From positions 7,784,017 through 7,848,016 of the forward strand of contig NC_053414.1 of NCBI RefSeq assembly GCF_016859285.1: a stretch of DNA of 64,000 nt. The letters run 5' to 3'. Below, piece by piece: positions 1 to 27,600 of the stretch (position 1 is the first letter of the stretch; every line of letters starts with the position of its first letter). Both the position numbers and the translations under genes were made by a program. The notes under the pieces are model-generated. The model was given only the letters and a program-made list of their open reading frames with translations, did not search any database and had not been told where the DNA came from. Origin of the DNA: Xiphias gladius (taxonomy: Eukaryota > Chordata > Actinopteri > Istiophoriformes > Xiphiidae).

Positions 1-566
1 AAGTCTGTATCAAGTCTGAATATCGGGTCTTACTCTACAGCTCGGCACATTTTAATTAACCTTTTTTTACAGAGGTGAGTATGTGTCCTGTCACATTTGT
101 CCGTTAAGATTTAGTGACGAAATAAAATTCAGTCCCACTGCAAAAACATGCAGACTTCACCACCCCCACTTGGTTAGTGGCCTGCTCTGAAGACCTCCCA
201 GGGGCCAGTGTGGTTGCATATTGGGCCCCCCCCCCTTTGCTCACTGAGCTCCACTGGGTCCACAGTCTAGCTCCTGATCCTGCTTTTCCTGCAGACCCAT
301 AAATCTGAGGTTTGCTCTCTATCATCAAACTACTGCTGAAACCCACAGCAAAGCTGGTGGACTCCATCCTTCCCTGAACACTTTAAGTTGTTAAAAACAA
401 AAACAAAAACAAAAACAGAAAAACAAAAAAAACAAAAAAAAACAAAAAAACAACAACCCCGGGATTCGGGCAGCTTTAAATGAAGGGTTAGCAGGTGTGT
501 TTAAAAGTATCGGACACCACAAAACTTCACCTAGTTCCTGTTTCTTGTCCAGTCCTCAGTACTTAC
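1..566 (-). other. micall2 intron 1 (part)
   Basis: Sequence downstream of the first micall2 exon on the minus strand. It contains an A-rich simple repeat (CAAAAA-type) around 397-458. I see no exon in it. Confidence 0.6.
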
Positions 567-709
567 ATGAGATCGGGTCTGTGTTTGTGGATGAGGGCGC
601 AGAAAGCCAGGCCGTCCCTGAAGGACGTGGTCATGTTTGTGATGGACACATCCCGGTAGCCCTCGCACTGGACCCGGCACCACTGCTGCAGCGCCTTCAC
701 GGCCGACAT
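567..709 (-). CDS. micall2: MICAL-like protein 2, first coding exon (partial gene)
   Basis: The exon reads [18 protein letters not shown] at its start and continues through [19 protein letters not shown], the opening of the type-2 calponin-homology (CH) domain of MICAL-like proteins. The N-terminal ALQQWC and the [14 protein letters not shown] stretch fit MICALL2 (JRAB) better than MICALL1. MICALL2 is a Rab8/Rab13 effector that links endosomal recycling to actin and tight-junction assembly. The start ATG is at 709 and the exon closes with a GT donor (gtaagt) after 567, in phase 2. The remaining CH, LIM and coiled-coil exons would lie left of the window on the minus strand. The call is by recalled family sequence; micall2a and micall2b cannot be separated from one exon. 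Confidence 0.8.
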
Positions 710-900
710 CGCGGAGCTCAGGGCCGCACACGAACCACCGGCGGAGCCGCGAGTGAGCGCAGGAGCGCCGCCGCAGGCACACCGAGCCTCCCGCTCCCTC
801 CCTCTCTCCCTCCCGATCCCGCCCCCGACAACAAACTTCAGAAACTTTCCACAGCAGCTCAGACACGCTGGATCCAGGAAACGACAGAGAGCAGGAACGT
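690..900 (-). promoter_or_regulatory. Probable micall2 promoter / 5' UTR (GC-rich)
   Basis: A GC- and CpG-rich stretch surrounds the micall2 start codon and extends upstream on the minus strand, in contrast to the AT-rich flanks. No TATA box is obvious. Inferred from base composition and position only. Confidence 0.4.
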
Positions 901-2504
901 GTGGGAATCACCTTCCCTCCTCTAAGAGAATGGAAGGAAAGTGGCCGTGACACCTGTGAAAGGTCGATAATGAAACTGCATGGGTGGAGTTCAGGCCGAT
1001 TTCTGCTTCTTTTAACTCTTTGTGTGTGTGTTAAATCTATGGCACACTGGCCTACATATGTAGACCGAATCACATGGCTGTACACAAGATGTTAGAGATA
1101 TGAGGTCATGAGTCCACGCCCCTTCAGACAATTTTAATTACAGCCACCAAAACCAGAATATCATTTTTTTTTTTCCTTCTGATAATTAACTGCTCAATAA
1201 AATCTCCTGTTCGTTTTTGTGTCCCTTCACGTGCTGTTCCGGAGAACTGCACAAACTGCCAGGGCTCTGATCCCGGGGAAGAAGTACAACATTTCATTTT
1301 TATTTATTTAATTTGACTCATTTAGCCTTCCCACTGAGGGGCTTGCGAAGGGAGGCCTGGCCCAAGAGGGGAATATAAGGAAGTAGAAGAAGAACAGCGC
1401 TAAAAGTTAAAAGTAAAAGCCTGGATTTTGTTTCAGCCGAATTTTGTTTGCCTCAGCACGATTACATCCGAAAGATCCTCGCTCAAAAGATCATCGGAGT
1501 AAGATTCACAAGCCTCCCATGTGCACAGCACTTTTGTGTGCAGTTGTGTAACGAAACACGCCAAACATGCAGAAACAAAACAAAAGGGGTCATAACCTCA
1601 ACTTCAGCTCTAAAGTGGCTGAGTTTCCAGGTGTCCTCGCAACTGCTGAGTCACCTCCTAACTGCAAAATCTGCCGTCAAGCTCAACTAAGGTGTTGCCA
1701 TATTTACTTGTGTGAAGTTGTAAGGTAATATTTATTCAAGGGCTGGGATGTGGAGCTATTTTAGTAGGTGGAGGGTGAACGGGGAAACCAGTTAACCAGG
1801 TGCGGCTGCTGCTTGAGTAAAAGGCGGCCTGTCCTGACCCGTCCCTGTCCGCTGGGCGCGTCGAAGGAGGCGGGTGGTGCCTCTCCGGTGAGTTACCTGA
1901 CACCTGCGCACGTGGTCTGCTCATACAGGCTGAAAGCAAAGAGGAGGCACGCTTTGTTTTGCTGTACTTGGCCTCACCCTCTTCGCTGCAGGGTTTGTGT
2001 TTGTTATTGTCATGTGTTTGCGGGCTGATCTGCGGCTTTCAGTGAAGTTTTTGGTGGAGACTTAGGCGACGGGCAAAAAAAACCAAGCTATTTGTTTGGG
2101 TGTAACTTTTACCAGAAGAGGTCACTGAAACAATGTTTATCAGCTTGGTGTCAATTTACACTTTTAAATGTGCCCAGTTCACCATTTGTAAAAGGGTAAC
2201 AGGCTTGAATATTCCCAAACAGGATTCAGATATTCTCCCGACCAACTAACTCACCGACAGCATTTGTATTTTTCTTAATCCAGGCACAATTTGAAACTTT
2301 GAAGATACTTTGAGGTATTCAAGTTTAAAAATGGAGGATTGTGAAGCCTTAAGTAGAATAGAGCAAGAAGACAGGAAAGTGTTTTATTGCAAAGTGCCAA
2401 TGGCTTCTGCTTCCAAATACTTCCACTCAAGAATTTGGTGAAACGTTTGTCATGTATTCACTTTTTTTTTTTTTTGTGTTGCATTTCTGAAATAGCTGAA
2501 AAAC
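901..2504. other. Spacer upstream of micall2
   Basis: Non-coding spacer. Open frames here are short and show no recognisable domain. A second moderately GC-rich patch lies at about 1790-1990, but I cannot tie it to an exon. Confidence 0.4.
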
Positions 2505-2830
2505 TATACAAAGGACTCAGATGAAATTTTGTACAGACGTTCCTTGTCTCCACAAGACGAATCCTAATAACTCTGGTGATCCCTCCACTTTCCCTCCAGC
2601 ACCATCGTCAAATCAAATTACCAATGTGTCCAATACTTTGATTTATGGCCAAATGCCTGCAAAACTAATGACATTCACATCAACTCCAGCTGTACTTAAT
2701 GTTTAGTGCCGAAGTAGCAAATGCCAGCATGCTAACAAGCAAAACTGCGATGGTGAACATGGTAAATATTTTACCGTCTTTGTGTCAGCAATGTTAGCAT
2801 TTAGCTCAGGACCAAATAATCACACAGCTA
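2505..2830 (+). repeat. Teleost interspersed repeat (copy 1)
   Basis: Contains the phrases 'ctaatgacattcacatca', 'ccagcatgctaacaagc' and 'gttagcatttagctcag', typical of a very common fish dispersed repeat with AATGACATTCCCATCA and GTTAGCATGCTAAC segments. A diverged upstream part of the same family is at 46680-46930. Family recognition is from memory; I cannot name the consensus. Confidence 0.5.
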
Positions 2831-2914
2831 AACCCGTACACGAAGTGAGAACTCGCCAAAAAAGACTCGACTTGACGAAGCCGGTGGCCTTAATGGACTG
2901 AGCAGAACTAGGGG

Positions 2915-2915
<1 letters not shown>

Positions 2916-2971
<56 letters not shown>
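2916..2971. repeat. (CA)n microsatellite
   Basis: Uninterrupted CA dinucleotides for about 56 bp, followed by short imperfect CA units. Confidence 0.95.
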
Positions 2972-2973
<2 letters not shown>

Positions 2974-5900
2974 CACACACAGACACTCACAGTTCAAATG
3001 GTTATAGCTCTTGCTGTGCTCTTTTTGTCAGTCCCACAAAACCAACACAAGAGTTAAAGAAAACCTCAAGACAGAAAAAGGAAAGCATGAATGAACAATG
3101 AAGCTACTTTTAGCTTTTTTACGACCCCCAAGACAATCTTGCACAATAACCATCTGCCAAAAATGACTGAATGTGACTTTATTTTAAAAATCAAATTGAC
3201 GGTCATTTCACAAAATATATAAACAGATTTTTTTTTTAATGTATGTTTGTTTTGTGAAGCTTTCTGTATGAAATATGCTGCGTCAACACGACTCCAAAAA
3301 AAGCAAGCCCACTGACACACTATCTTGGAAACAATTGTTTTGTTTTTTTTCTCAGCAATGTGCAAATCATGACATAAAATGACTTTTTGCTTTCGAAAAT
3401 CTGTTTTGAATTTCCCTGAATGTGCATTACAAGCATGGTTACGCAAATGAAACATGTACGCACTGCCCTGTGAAGTCCTGTGAAGTCCTGTGCTTCGTCC
3501 CTCTCCCCACATGCCGACCATACAAACACCCCCCACTACAAATACTTAATCCTCCCAAATCCAGACAGGAAATGCCCTCGTCAGTAGAGCAGAATGCTTT
3601 TGACAGACCCCCGCTGTTCTCTCTCCCTCTCCCTCTCTCTCTCTTTTTCTGTTCTCTCCTCCGCTCCCCTCTGCTGAATGATATATATGCCCTCCACAAA
3701 CTGCCATCTGGAAACAGTTAGCCTGTGAAAGTTTGCACAGAGCCAATAAAAACATGTCTATCGCGAGTCTATCGATAGTGGAGGATAATTCAGCACTGCT
3801 ATCATAGGGGGAATATGGGACAACTTGTTTGCTTTCACTTTCAGGTTGATATGTGTGTGTGTGTGTGTGTGTGCGTGCGCATTAGGCACAATCAAATACT
3901 TGTGGGGTTTCATGATGGATGAGATCCAGTCAAGTTTTTGGCTCGGCTTCTGTGCTTCTTTCAGTTTACTTCTTGTTTTCTGGTTAGTTTCTATGGAGAG
4001 CAGCACATACTAGAAATTGAATTTTTAATTTTTTGAAAGAGAGAAACTAATTTAGCTCAGTCCTCAGATGACCCTTCGTATCTTAATGACAGACATCCTG
4101 AGGTTCATCTATCTACATAAATTTTTGAAGGGTGGAGACTTGAGGACCCATGGCCAATAATTAAAACAAAAACAGGAAGAGGCCACAGATGGATGAAAAG
4201 ATGAATAAAGAGAAAGACTGAGAGAGAGGACAGTAGAGAAAGAGGAGGAGATAAGAGAGACCAGTTGAAATCCCTGATGCTGTGAAGACAACAGGGAAGT
4301 CAGATTTTTATTTTTAAAACTGAGAAAAATATGAGTTGAATCTTATAATTTCAGCCCAACTCAGACCAGGATTTAAACCTTGTTAATGCCTCCTAGAATA
4401 ACTGTAGTGAAATATATAAGATAAACGTTAACAACAAATCGTGTCGTTTTATTAGTCAACAACGGTTGTAATTCATTCTACAACAACTGCTGTTTATTAA
4501 GGTAGGACAACCATATTTCAATATTATAAGAAAACTGTCCATAGATTAACCTCATACTTGGAGACTCAACTACTTTAGAGCTGATGTTGATTAAAGGTCT
4601 TGCTAAAGGATACTTTGATCAGACCCGTAGAGGAAGGGAAAGACTTTATGATAAAAACCTGCGACATCTCCGCCCTTCAGCAATTAAATCTGACAAATAC
4701 GCAGCATCTTGCATAAAATCTTTTGCGGCTGTAAGGGAAATGGCACTATCTGTTGTGAGAAATGATACAAACGAGCGTCACAGCACTGTGAAATTGTGTC
4801 CTCTAGTGGCACATGTCCTTCAGCACTTCAGGTTCATGACCCAAATCCAGGCAAGATCAAAATGACATTTATTCAAATATAATCTGTTGATCACATCAGG
4901 GCTCAAAATATGACTTTATACAATTGTGATTTAACAAAAAAAAAAAAACAAAAAACAAGAACACATGAAACTTCTTTACCTTGAATATTGAAGGTGACAA
5001 TAAAGTGGAATTAAGACGTTAGATCAGCAGTTACCACATTTCCTTTTATTGTCGTGTTGCTACCTTAAAAGATTTCTATTGTCATTTTTAGTAATGTGTG
5101 TTGCGAAAAAAAAAATCCCAGTAGTTTTCATGTTGTTCATATAATTTATACATTTAAGCCATTTCACAAGAATCAAAACACAAGGCTTCGTGATAAAATG
5201 AAAAACCGCAAGCTGTTAGTGCAAATTCAGTTACATTAACGCAAATGACAGTAAAATATACTCTATATTGGTGTCTTTCCATTCTTAAAAAAAGTTTTTT
5301 TTCTGGTTTTGCTTAGTTTACTTCACAGCACACATGCACTGATGATTCCTTGAACAAGTTATTTTCCAAGAGGCGCAGAAACCCATGAATTCAGATCACG
5401 CTTCCGCAGCGTTGAGGTCAAATTTAGGCAGAATGAATGTCGCTGAGCTTGAAAACTTCACTCAACCAGCTCAAGAAAATCTACCATGCTTCAGGTTTTG
5501 GTTGCAGTCCGCCGTCAGCGGCATCACAGTGTGTCCACAGAGCACTCCCCGCGGCTTTAGTACAATTTTACAGTTACAAGTCTTCTTCAGGCTTCAGGCC
5601 GTTCTATGGTCTTAAGCACTGAACAACAGGACTGAAAAGGGACAAACCCTGAAACGCTCCAAAACGCACAAACAGGAATCATAAGGCACCTGTATCTACC
5701 TGTACAATACTGCATTACCAATTAGTGCAAGATCAGGCTGTAAACAGCATTAAAGCACGTACAATTTATTACATCATGGACAGACTCTTGTCACATTCTC
5801 AGGAGGTAATTATCCTCTCATTCATTTATTGCGTGTCATCTTTCTGCCGATGAGAAATGATGCAGATTTGATCAAACTGAGCTAAAGATAAAGCTAAAGT

Positions 5901-6672
5901 TCAAAAGGCAAAGCTGTGCTTTTTGTTTAAATCAGATGACACTTCAGCTATAATTCATAAATGTCCACACATATTGAAAACAGTGTCTAAACCAGTGTCG
6001 GTCAGTGATTTCATATTGTTGTTTCATAAGCTTTTTTAAGTGTGTCTGCTCTGCAGAAAGTGCTTTTGTCCATTTGAAGTGTGAAAAGCATCTCTGAGAT
6101 GGTGTTTCACTATAAATAAGATTAACACAAACGCCACTTCCCTCACTTCAGAGTACCTGCGCTTTTGTGTTATCCGTCCAAATCTGTCCAAATGGACAGA
6201 TAACAGTGGCGGTGGCTCTGGGCTCCAGCAAATCCCACCCGGATTGAAGTACAACACTCAGCAGAGATGTGAACCATTTTAAAGAGAAACTTAAAATCTC
6301 GTTTTTGGTAACCTTCAGTAGTTCAACTGCTCCGCTTGCTGTAGGGCCGTACAGGTGTATTCCAGGGTGTCATTGCACTGTAGCATCACTGCTGGCTGTG
6401 ATGATTGGTGCAACAGAGGTGACACGTACTTGGGACTTTCAACCAGCGAAGTGAGACACTGCCTTTCAGCCTGGTGTTATGTTGCTCTCTAAAGTTTAAA
6501 ATCAGCGCTTGAATCTCACAATTGGTGTTCCCGTCCAATGTCATGGAGTAAAGAGCCGAAACAATGAAAAAACATCGCCGTCCTAACGCTTATGACTTCC
6601 ACGGTCAACAGCAGGTAAAACCAATCTTTTTTTTTTTTAAAACAAACCAAAAAAAAAAAAAAATCAGTGTTG
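2972..6672. other. Intergenic spacer and gaa2 3' UTR
   Basis: No convincing coding exon. The gaa2 3' UTR must begin at 6672 and run toward lower coordinates. AATAAA on the minus strand occurs at several places (for example around 5825-5830, 5764-5769 and 5045-5050), so the polyadenylation site is not resolved. A poly-pyrimidine/poly-purine block lies at 3620-3660. Confidence 0.4.
3851..3880. repeat. (GT)n microsatellite
   Basis: About 30 bp of GT repeats ending in GC-containing units. Confidence 0.9.
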
Positions 6673-21038
<14,366 letters not shown>

Positions 21039-21231
21039 GCCGACGGCGTGCGTTTGTCAAAGCCAGCGGCTGAAAGAAAGAAAGAGAGAGGGGGACGCAC
21101 AGAGAGCAGTTGGTGGGAGAAGAAAGGGGGAACTGATCAGCTTCTCGGATTCGATAGCTGATTTTGATGGTCTCATTTAAAAATAAAATAATATAAAAGA
21201 AACGCTCCACTTACAAGTTCAAGTCCTGCAT

Positions 21232-21645
21232 GCAAAATGTTACTTAAGTAACGGTACAAAAGTACCATCAGCAAAATTTACTTCCTTTCAGTGTTACATT
21301 ATTAATAACACATTGTATTATTGAATATTATTACTTAATGTTGCCATTTGTCAATGTACAGCCATTTTTTCAGTACCTGATAAACCACTGGTTAGTGTGG
21401 TAACAAAGCACTGCATCAAATTCTATAAGCCCCTCATATGTTTTGCATGTAACGTCTTCAACTGAAAAGTAAGTGGCTACTAAAGCTGTCAGATAAATGC
21501 AGTGCAGGACAAAGTACAGTATTTCTCTCGGACATGTGGTAGAGTATCAGTATATTGTGGCATAAAGTGAAAACCGTCGAATAAAGTACCTCAAAATAAT
21601 TGCATGCAAGTCCAGCACTTGAGTAAATGTACACTCACACAAAAC
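21232..21645. mobile_element. hAT-type MITE fragment upstream of gaa2
   Basis: Has 'caagtcctgcatgcaaaatg', 'agtaccatcagcaaaattta' and 'cagcacttgagtaaatgtac', an older copy of the family at 7017-7554. The termini are eroded. Confidence 0.5.
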
Positions 21646-22079
21646 GAAACTATTTAAGGACACGTTATGCTAATAAAAGCTCCCGTAGGACCGTACTTAA
21701 GTCTTATTAATTGCGGTTATATTGTCGTGATCTTGCCTGGGTGTATATCTCAAACACGACTCTCTAGCTAAATCTCAGGTTTTCAGTCGTTTACGGTGCA
21801 AGTGCTTTGAACGCTGGCGTGGTGTTTTATGCACCTTTTGGTCCAAAGAACACGACTCTGTAGCTAACTTTAGCTAGCCCCTGTAAAAAAAAAAAAAAAA
21901 AAAACACGTCAATGTCATGAGTTCCCCAAGGAAACATCTGGCCACTCATTTAACTACAGTCTTGCGGCCTGGCTGACAACACCTGAGGAATTATCGTTAT
22001 TGGAAAGCAATAACTAACCCGCCCAGACTGACAGAGTAGCTGTTGGTGCGTTACTGTAGCAAAGATAACGTTTATTAGC

Positions 22080-22400
22080 GTTAGCTACCTTTAGCAGCCC
22101 CGTTGATGTAGAGGCAACGACGGCAGACACGGGCGTTTAAATCAGCTCACTTATCTGAAAGCGCGTTTAATGGGCTCTCCAAGCACAACATCGGAGCATA
22201 CAGAGCAACTTTCCCCTTTCAACGCATGCTACGTTAGCGAAGCAATGCGTAACGTTGATAACCTCAACTGTCTGCACGGTGCGGGTCTGTTTATCTCCAT
22301 GTCACATTCGAAGCGCCTCGTAATTCCTAAAACTTCCGTTTGAAGAGCTGCCCAGTGGCCGCTGTGTAAACTAAGGTCACGGTGTCATGTCGCACGCCTA
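22080..22400 (-). promoter_or_regulatory. Probable gaa2 promoter region
   Basis: A relatively CpG-rich stretch about 1.1 kb upstream of the predicted gaa2 start codon on the minus strand, with an 'acttccg' ETS-like core near 22335. A non-coding first exon could start here. Position and composition only. Confidence 0.35.
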
Positions 22401-23956
22401 CGCCAACGACGTTACGCAATATAAAGATTGGTCATTTATGGTTGTAAAACCTGTAAATTGGGGTCAACAAGAGAGGTGTAGGATTTAACAATAAAGTTGT
22501 TCTGAATAAAATAGTTAGATGATCACCTGTAAATGTGTGTGTGTGTGGAGGGGGGTATAAGGTATAAAACAGTATAATTGTATACAATAGTTATTTGATT
22601 TTACGTTTTGACAAATTTTCCATCTGACAGAATTAAAGCTCACTTCAAAACACTCCTCCACTAAGTGAGCAGCCCAAGTTGCTCGATGGTTCAAGAAGTT
22701 AAATAGATATTGCTCAAATACTGGTTTAAAGTGTCTTACATAGCCAAAAATATACGTTATATATTCCTGGCATGTGCTGTTTTATGTATGTTGTATGGCG
22801 GACGACAGACTAAATTGGCTGCATATATTGTTATTACATTAAAAGGTTCTTTGAAGTGTTGATCTCCACCACTATTCTGTATTTTTATAAAAAACTAACA
22901 TCTACTTTGGGGTCAAAGTTTTCAAGTGTGTAGCATCAATGCCTTTTATTAGTGTAAACTACTGCTAAAGGATATACAATATTTTTAAAATGATTTTAAT
23001 ATTTAAATATAGATTGTGGATATTTATATACGTACCTCTCGTACACTGACTTCGGCAGACAGAAATCAACACGCTAACTTTGGTATTTTTATTTTTATTG
23101 TTCAGTATAACATGTCCCATACAATTAGACAGAGGCAGCACTGGGCAAAATTTACCACCTTACGGGGCTCAAATTATTGTCTTTTGTATCACAGCCTTAG
23201 AGGATGACTCCTTTATTCACAACGGTTAAAGAGCTGTTTAAACCAGGTGAGCCTGATTCATGATTTGGTTCTTAAATGACTGCCATACAAAACAGAGATA
23301 AAAATGAATCACCACTAAGGCAAAATGGTTTTGGCAAACACCTGACGAATATTACGATCCCACTGTTTCATTACAGGGTGCGTGTCCCAAAGAATGAATT
23401 CCAGCTTCACCTGATTCCTGGAGTGCTCACTGGCCACCGTAACATCTGACACAAAAACATAATTACTCTTCGATCCAATTTCCACGTACACAATTGGTCT
23501 GAATGAAAAATACTGCATGGACAAAGTGAAATCACAAACCTTAAATGACTCATTTGTACGACCATAAATACGATGATTCCATTGCAAATAACATAGGTAA
23601 GAGTGATAAACGAGAGCAAATATGACCTCTAAAATTTATCATCTAAACAGTTTCCAAGATTATACAAAAGTTGTGTTTGTAGTAAATATTTGTTTAGTCG
23701 TTTTGTCTGAAACTTTGTTGCTAGTTGCTGAACATCAACTGGTTTGTGTCTGTTTATTAATTTGTCTGGACCTTTCTGGGGGTTAAATATTTTAGCTTTA
23801 ATACTTGTTGGCTGCACCACCACATAAAGGTTTAATAACGGTCTATTCACAGAGGTAGTCACTTACTTCTCCTCTTTCAGTTCATCTTCTACTGCCTAAA
23901 ATCCCGTACTGTAGTAGCACTACTGGCATGTATGCTGTATAGTTTATATAAATACA
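22401..23956. other. Spacer between gaa2 and the zinc-finger cluster
   Basis: AT-rich, with no recognisable exon. It should hold the 3' UTR of zinc-finger model A/B (minus strand, from 23956 downward). Confidence 0.4.
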
Positions 23957-24657
23957 TTATAAGTCGTTTTTGTCTGTTATACACATATTAATGGGAGAGT
24001 TATCGTCACTCTGTGAGAATTCATCATTCTTCACATTGAACGCAGAGTCCTCCTCAGTCCGAATCAGCTCATGTTTTCGTTTGTGGAGCCTCAGGCTTTG
24101 TGAGCGGCTGAATCCTCTCCCGCAGATGTCGCAGCCGTACGGCCTCTCTCCCGTGTGAAGCCTGAAATGGTTCTTGAGGCTCGAAGCTCGCGTGAAACTC
24201 TTTTCACACTCGGGGCAGTCAAACTTCTCCCCGAAGTGGATTTTCTCATGTTCCCTTAAGCGGCCGGACTGGTTGAAGCTTCTGTCGCACACGGAGCAGT
24301 GGTAGGGCCTCTCTCCTGTGTGTGTGAGCCGGTGTCTGTTCATGGCCCCCGAGTGGGCGAAGCTCTTCCCGCAGTCCGGGCAGGAGAACGGTTTCTCTCC
24401 TGTGTGGACTTTCTGGTGACCTTTGAGTTGACCCTTCTGAGTGAACTGCTTCCCACACAGACTGCATTGATAAGGTTTCTCTCCCGAGTGAATTCGCATG
24501 TGGATTTGCAGCGCGGACATCTTGTGACAGTCTCTTCCACAGAGCCCGCAGCAGTAAGAGCTCTTTGTCAGATTGTTGTTCAACTGTTCCTGTGCTGGTG
24601 ATAATGGAGGACTGTCTTTTTCACTGTCAGCGACACAATCAGGATCCTCTCCAGACA
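23957..24657 (-). CDS. Zinc-finger model A/B last exon, six C2H2 fingers
   Basis: Acceptor tttccag before 24657, entry phase 1, first residues [14 protein letters not shown]. Six fingers follow: [49 protein letters not shown] and CDICGRGF, with TGEKP/TGERP linkers. A 30-odd-residue acidic tail ends at the stop 23957-23959. Confidence 0.9.
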
Positions 24658-27600
24658 CTGGAAACATAAATGGGGAGAGTTGAAACATGCTGTTTAGCGA
24701 CACTGAACCAAACAAAGAACTAATAATAGGCTTTTATGAATCCAACATGATGTAGGACTGAAAGGAGATAAAATTAGATAAAAAATAAACAATTAGATTT
24801 TTAACCTTCTCCCTTTCTGTTGTTTATAAGCATTATCCTCCAGACAATGAGTACGGTCAGAGCCTACATACGTTTATGTTTAAGAAACAAAATGCAAGCT
24901 ACACTAAGGCCCTATTCAGACCGCCAGCCCAAATCCGTTTTTTGGCATATCCAAATTGTAGCCAGGTTGATTTTAGAAAGTCTGAAACGCAAAAAAACAC
25001 ATGAAATCCAATTTATGCACATCGGATGCAAACCATATGAGGAGCTGGCTTGAAATCTATTGATGCGTCTCAGGGCGGGCCCTGACCGCTCAAATCAGAT
25101 GTCAAAGTGTCTCTTGCGTCACTCGCAACAGGAAATGACGACGTGAAATCCAGAGTGACGGAGTTAGCAGAATCCATGAGTAGAGTGGTTTGGTGCTATG
25201 GAGGACAACATGACAGCGCGACTGAGGGTAAGATGATGGACCTCCATTTCTCATGCTTCATGTTGGAAATGCGTGTCAGCAGTGTAGCTACACCTACGGT
25301 GTTACCACAGCAACCCACGCAGATAGGTTGGTGATGTCTGGACACACAAATCCGATCTGATCACTTGTGAATAACAGTGCAGACAGTCTGTCCTAAAGAT
25401 CTGATTTGAGTAACAAATCGGATTTGCCTGCAGTCTGAACAAAGCCCACAAGTCTAACCCTACTTATGCAAGGCACCTTCCTCCCAGCTTAATTGCTCAC
25501 AACAGCATTATTTATTTTACGAGGCTTTTTACAAGTCCTGTTTACGAGTATAATTAAGCACCCTCTTAGAGGCTTTTGCCTCAATAATTAGGACCTTGTC
25601 AAGATTAATCAGAGATGACTCAAAAGATAACCAAACACGCTACTAAAACTAACCACAAGCGCAGGCTTCTCATGTTTAAACCAGTCAGTCAGAGTGAACT
25701 GCAGAAAGACACATTCAGCTTTCAAATTTTTCTTTCAAAGTGTGAAGTAGTGACAAGTAAAAAGCACTCTCACACTGAAACTACATCCACACTAAGCCAG
25801 CTAAATCTGAAAACACATAATTTACTCTCCTTCCTCCACTTAACCATCATTTTTAACACCCTAACACACTGAGCTTTTCTGAAACAGTCACCAGAGTGGA
25901 CAAATATCTGGAATCCATGGCCACAACAACACTATCTGAAAATGGTTATGTACCGCGCAAAAATGTTTGGGGCCGAAAGTAAAGTGACGATGTTTTCAAA
26001 AATAATGCCATCAATAGTTTTTATTTATCAGTTAACTTCATACAAAGTGCAGTAAACGGGAAAAAAAACCCACATTCAAATCAATATTTGGTGTGACCAC
26101 CCTAAGTAAACTAACATGCAGTTTCTCAAGGTAGTTGGCAGGTAGTTTGTTCCGAACCTCTTGGAGAACTTGCCGCAGTTGTTCTGTGGATTTAGGCTGT
26201 CTCGGTGTGTTCTGTCTCCTCATATAATCCCAGACTGACTCCATGATGCTGAGATCAGGATGAGAATCTAAACATGTCAAGTGCCTAAAACGTTTGCACA
26301 ATACTGTGTGTCTTGTCATTAAGGGTCAGGCTGTAGCTGTAAAGTCAAGAAGACAACTCTCTGGTGCCTCTACCTTTGTGACGGAAGAGAAATTTAGCAA
26401 CTTCCCTGTTCTGGGTTTTTAGCCTGGACAGAGATCTTTCAAAAAAATTCCTCAAAAATGCTGGAGTGGACAAACTGCATTTTCACACACAAACAGTGTT
26501 TTCAGGGTTACCTGGCCTAGTCAGAATGTAGATTTAAAAAAATAGGCTTGAAACAATGGAAAGAGTGAATAAAAAGAATGCAGCAATTTTTCACTTAAAA
26601 TATACAGTAGAGAGAAAGAGAAGGGAGGGATGAAATCAGTGCGAAAAAAAACTATGATAAACTTTATTCCAGACATTCTAGTTGGAATAACTAGAATGTC
26701 TGGATGGATAGTTTGAATGGATAGTAAAGACAATAACAGTAGTTATCATTATCTTTAATGTGCTGAGTAACATTTGCACTAATGTAAACTGATTTCCTTA
26801 CTGTTGACAAGTTCCTCTTCTTCCTCCTTTACTGTAATCCTAATTTCCGTGTTGCTTTCCTGCTGCTGCTCTTCAGTTTCCTCTGGCATGGCACAATCCT
26901 CACTCCCAGACACCTGGTCAAGAGCTTCTTCTACTGGGGAAAACGACCCATCACAGTTAACATCATCATCAAAGGCATTCATGTTTCTTTTAATATATAA
27001 GAAGAACTTTTGTAATCTCATGATTGTGTACCACACAAAGGTTCCTCTTCTTCCTCCTCTTTCACTATTACATTCATTTGTGGACTGGAGGCAGCGTCCT
27101 CCTGCCGGTCTTCTGGTTCTCTCTGGTTATTCCCGTACTGAGCTGCTTTTTCACAGTTAAGACCCTCTGAAGAACTGGGCTCAACTGAAATGGGTAAACT
27201 CTGTCTCCCAGACACCTATAATAACAGTTTCATAAGAACAAATGGAGGCAACAACCATGTTATGAGGTTTAAAGAACTACACGTATAAATGCATAACAAA
27301 AATTGAATCTACCATTAAAAAATAAATAAATAAAAACACAGATTCCACTTTGACACTGCTGTGTATTGTCACTACCTCAGAGCTGATGTTGTTGCTCAGG
27401 TCTTGCTGGGATGATTCACCAACTGGAGCCTGAACTGGGCCCAAAATGACACCTGTAGTTGATCCATTTTTGTTCTGTGCACATGAACGTTTGTGGTTTC
27501 TGAGAGTTCCTGCCAGTGAGAAGTGCCTCCCACAGTCCGTGCAGGTGTACGGCTTTTCTCCGGTGTGAATCCTGGTGTGTCTCCGAAGCTCTCCTGGAGC

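Noticed and set aside
3066-3536. 156-codon minus-strand frame.
   Set aside because: No recognisable domain, AT-rich, no conserved splice context, overlaps simple sequence.
4584-4865. Plus-strand 93-codon frame (MLIKGLAKGYFDQTRRGRE...).
   Set aside because: Composition looks protein-like, but I see no known motif, acceptor or neighbour to support it; it may be part of an old repeat or the gaa2 3' UTR on the other strand.
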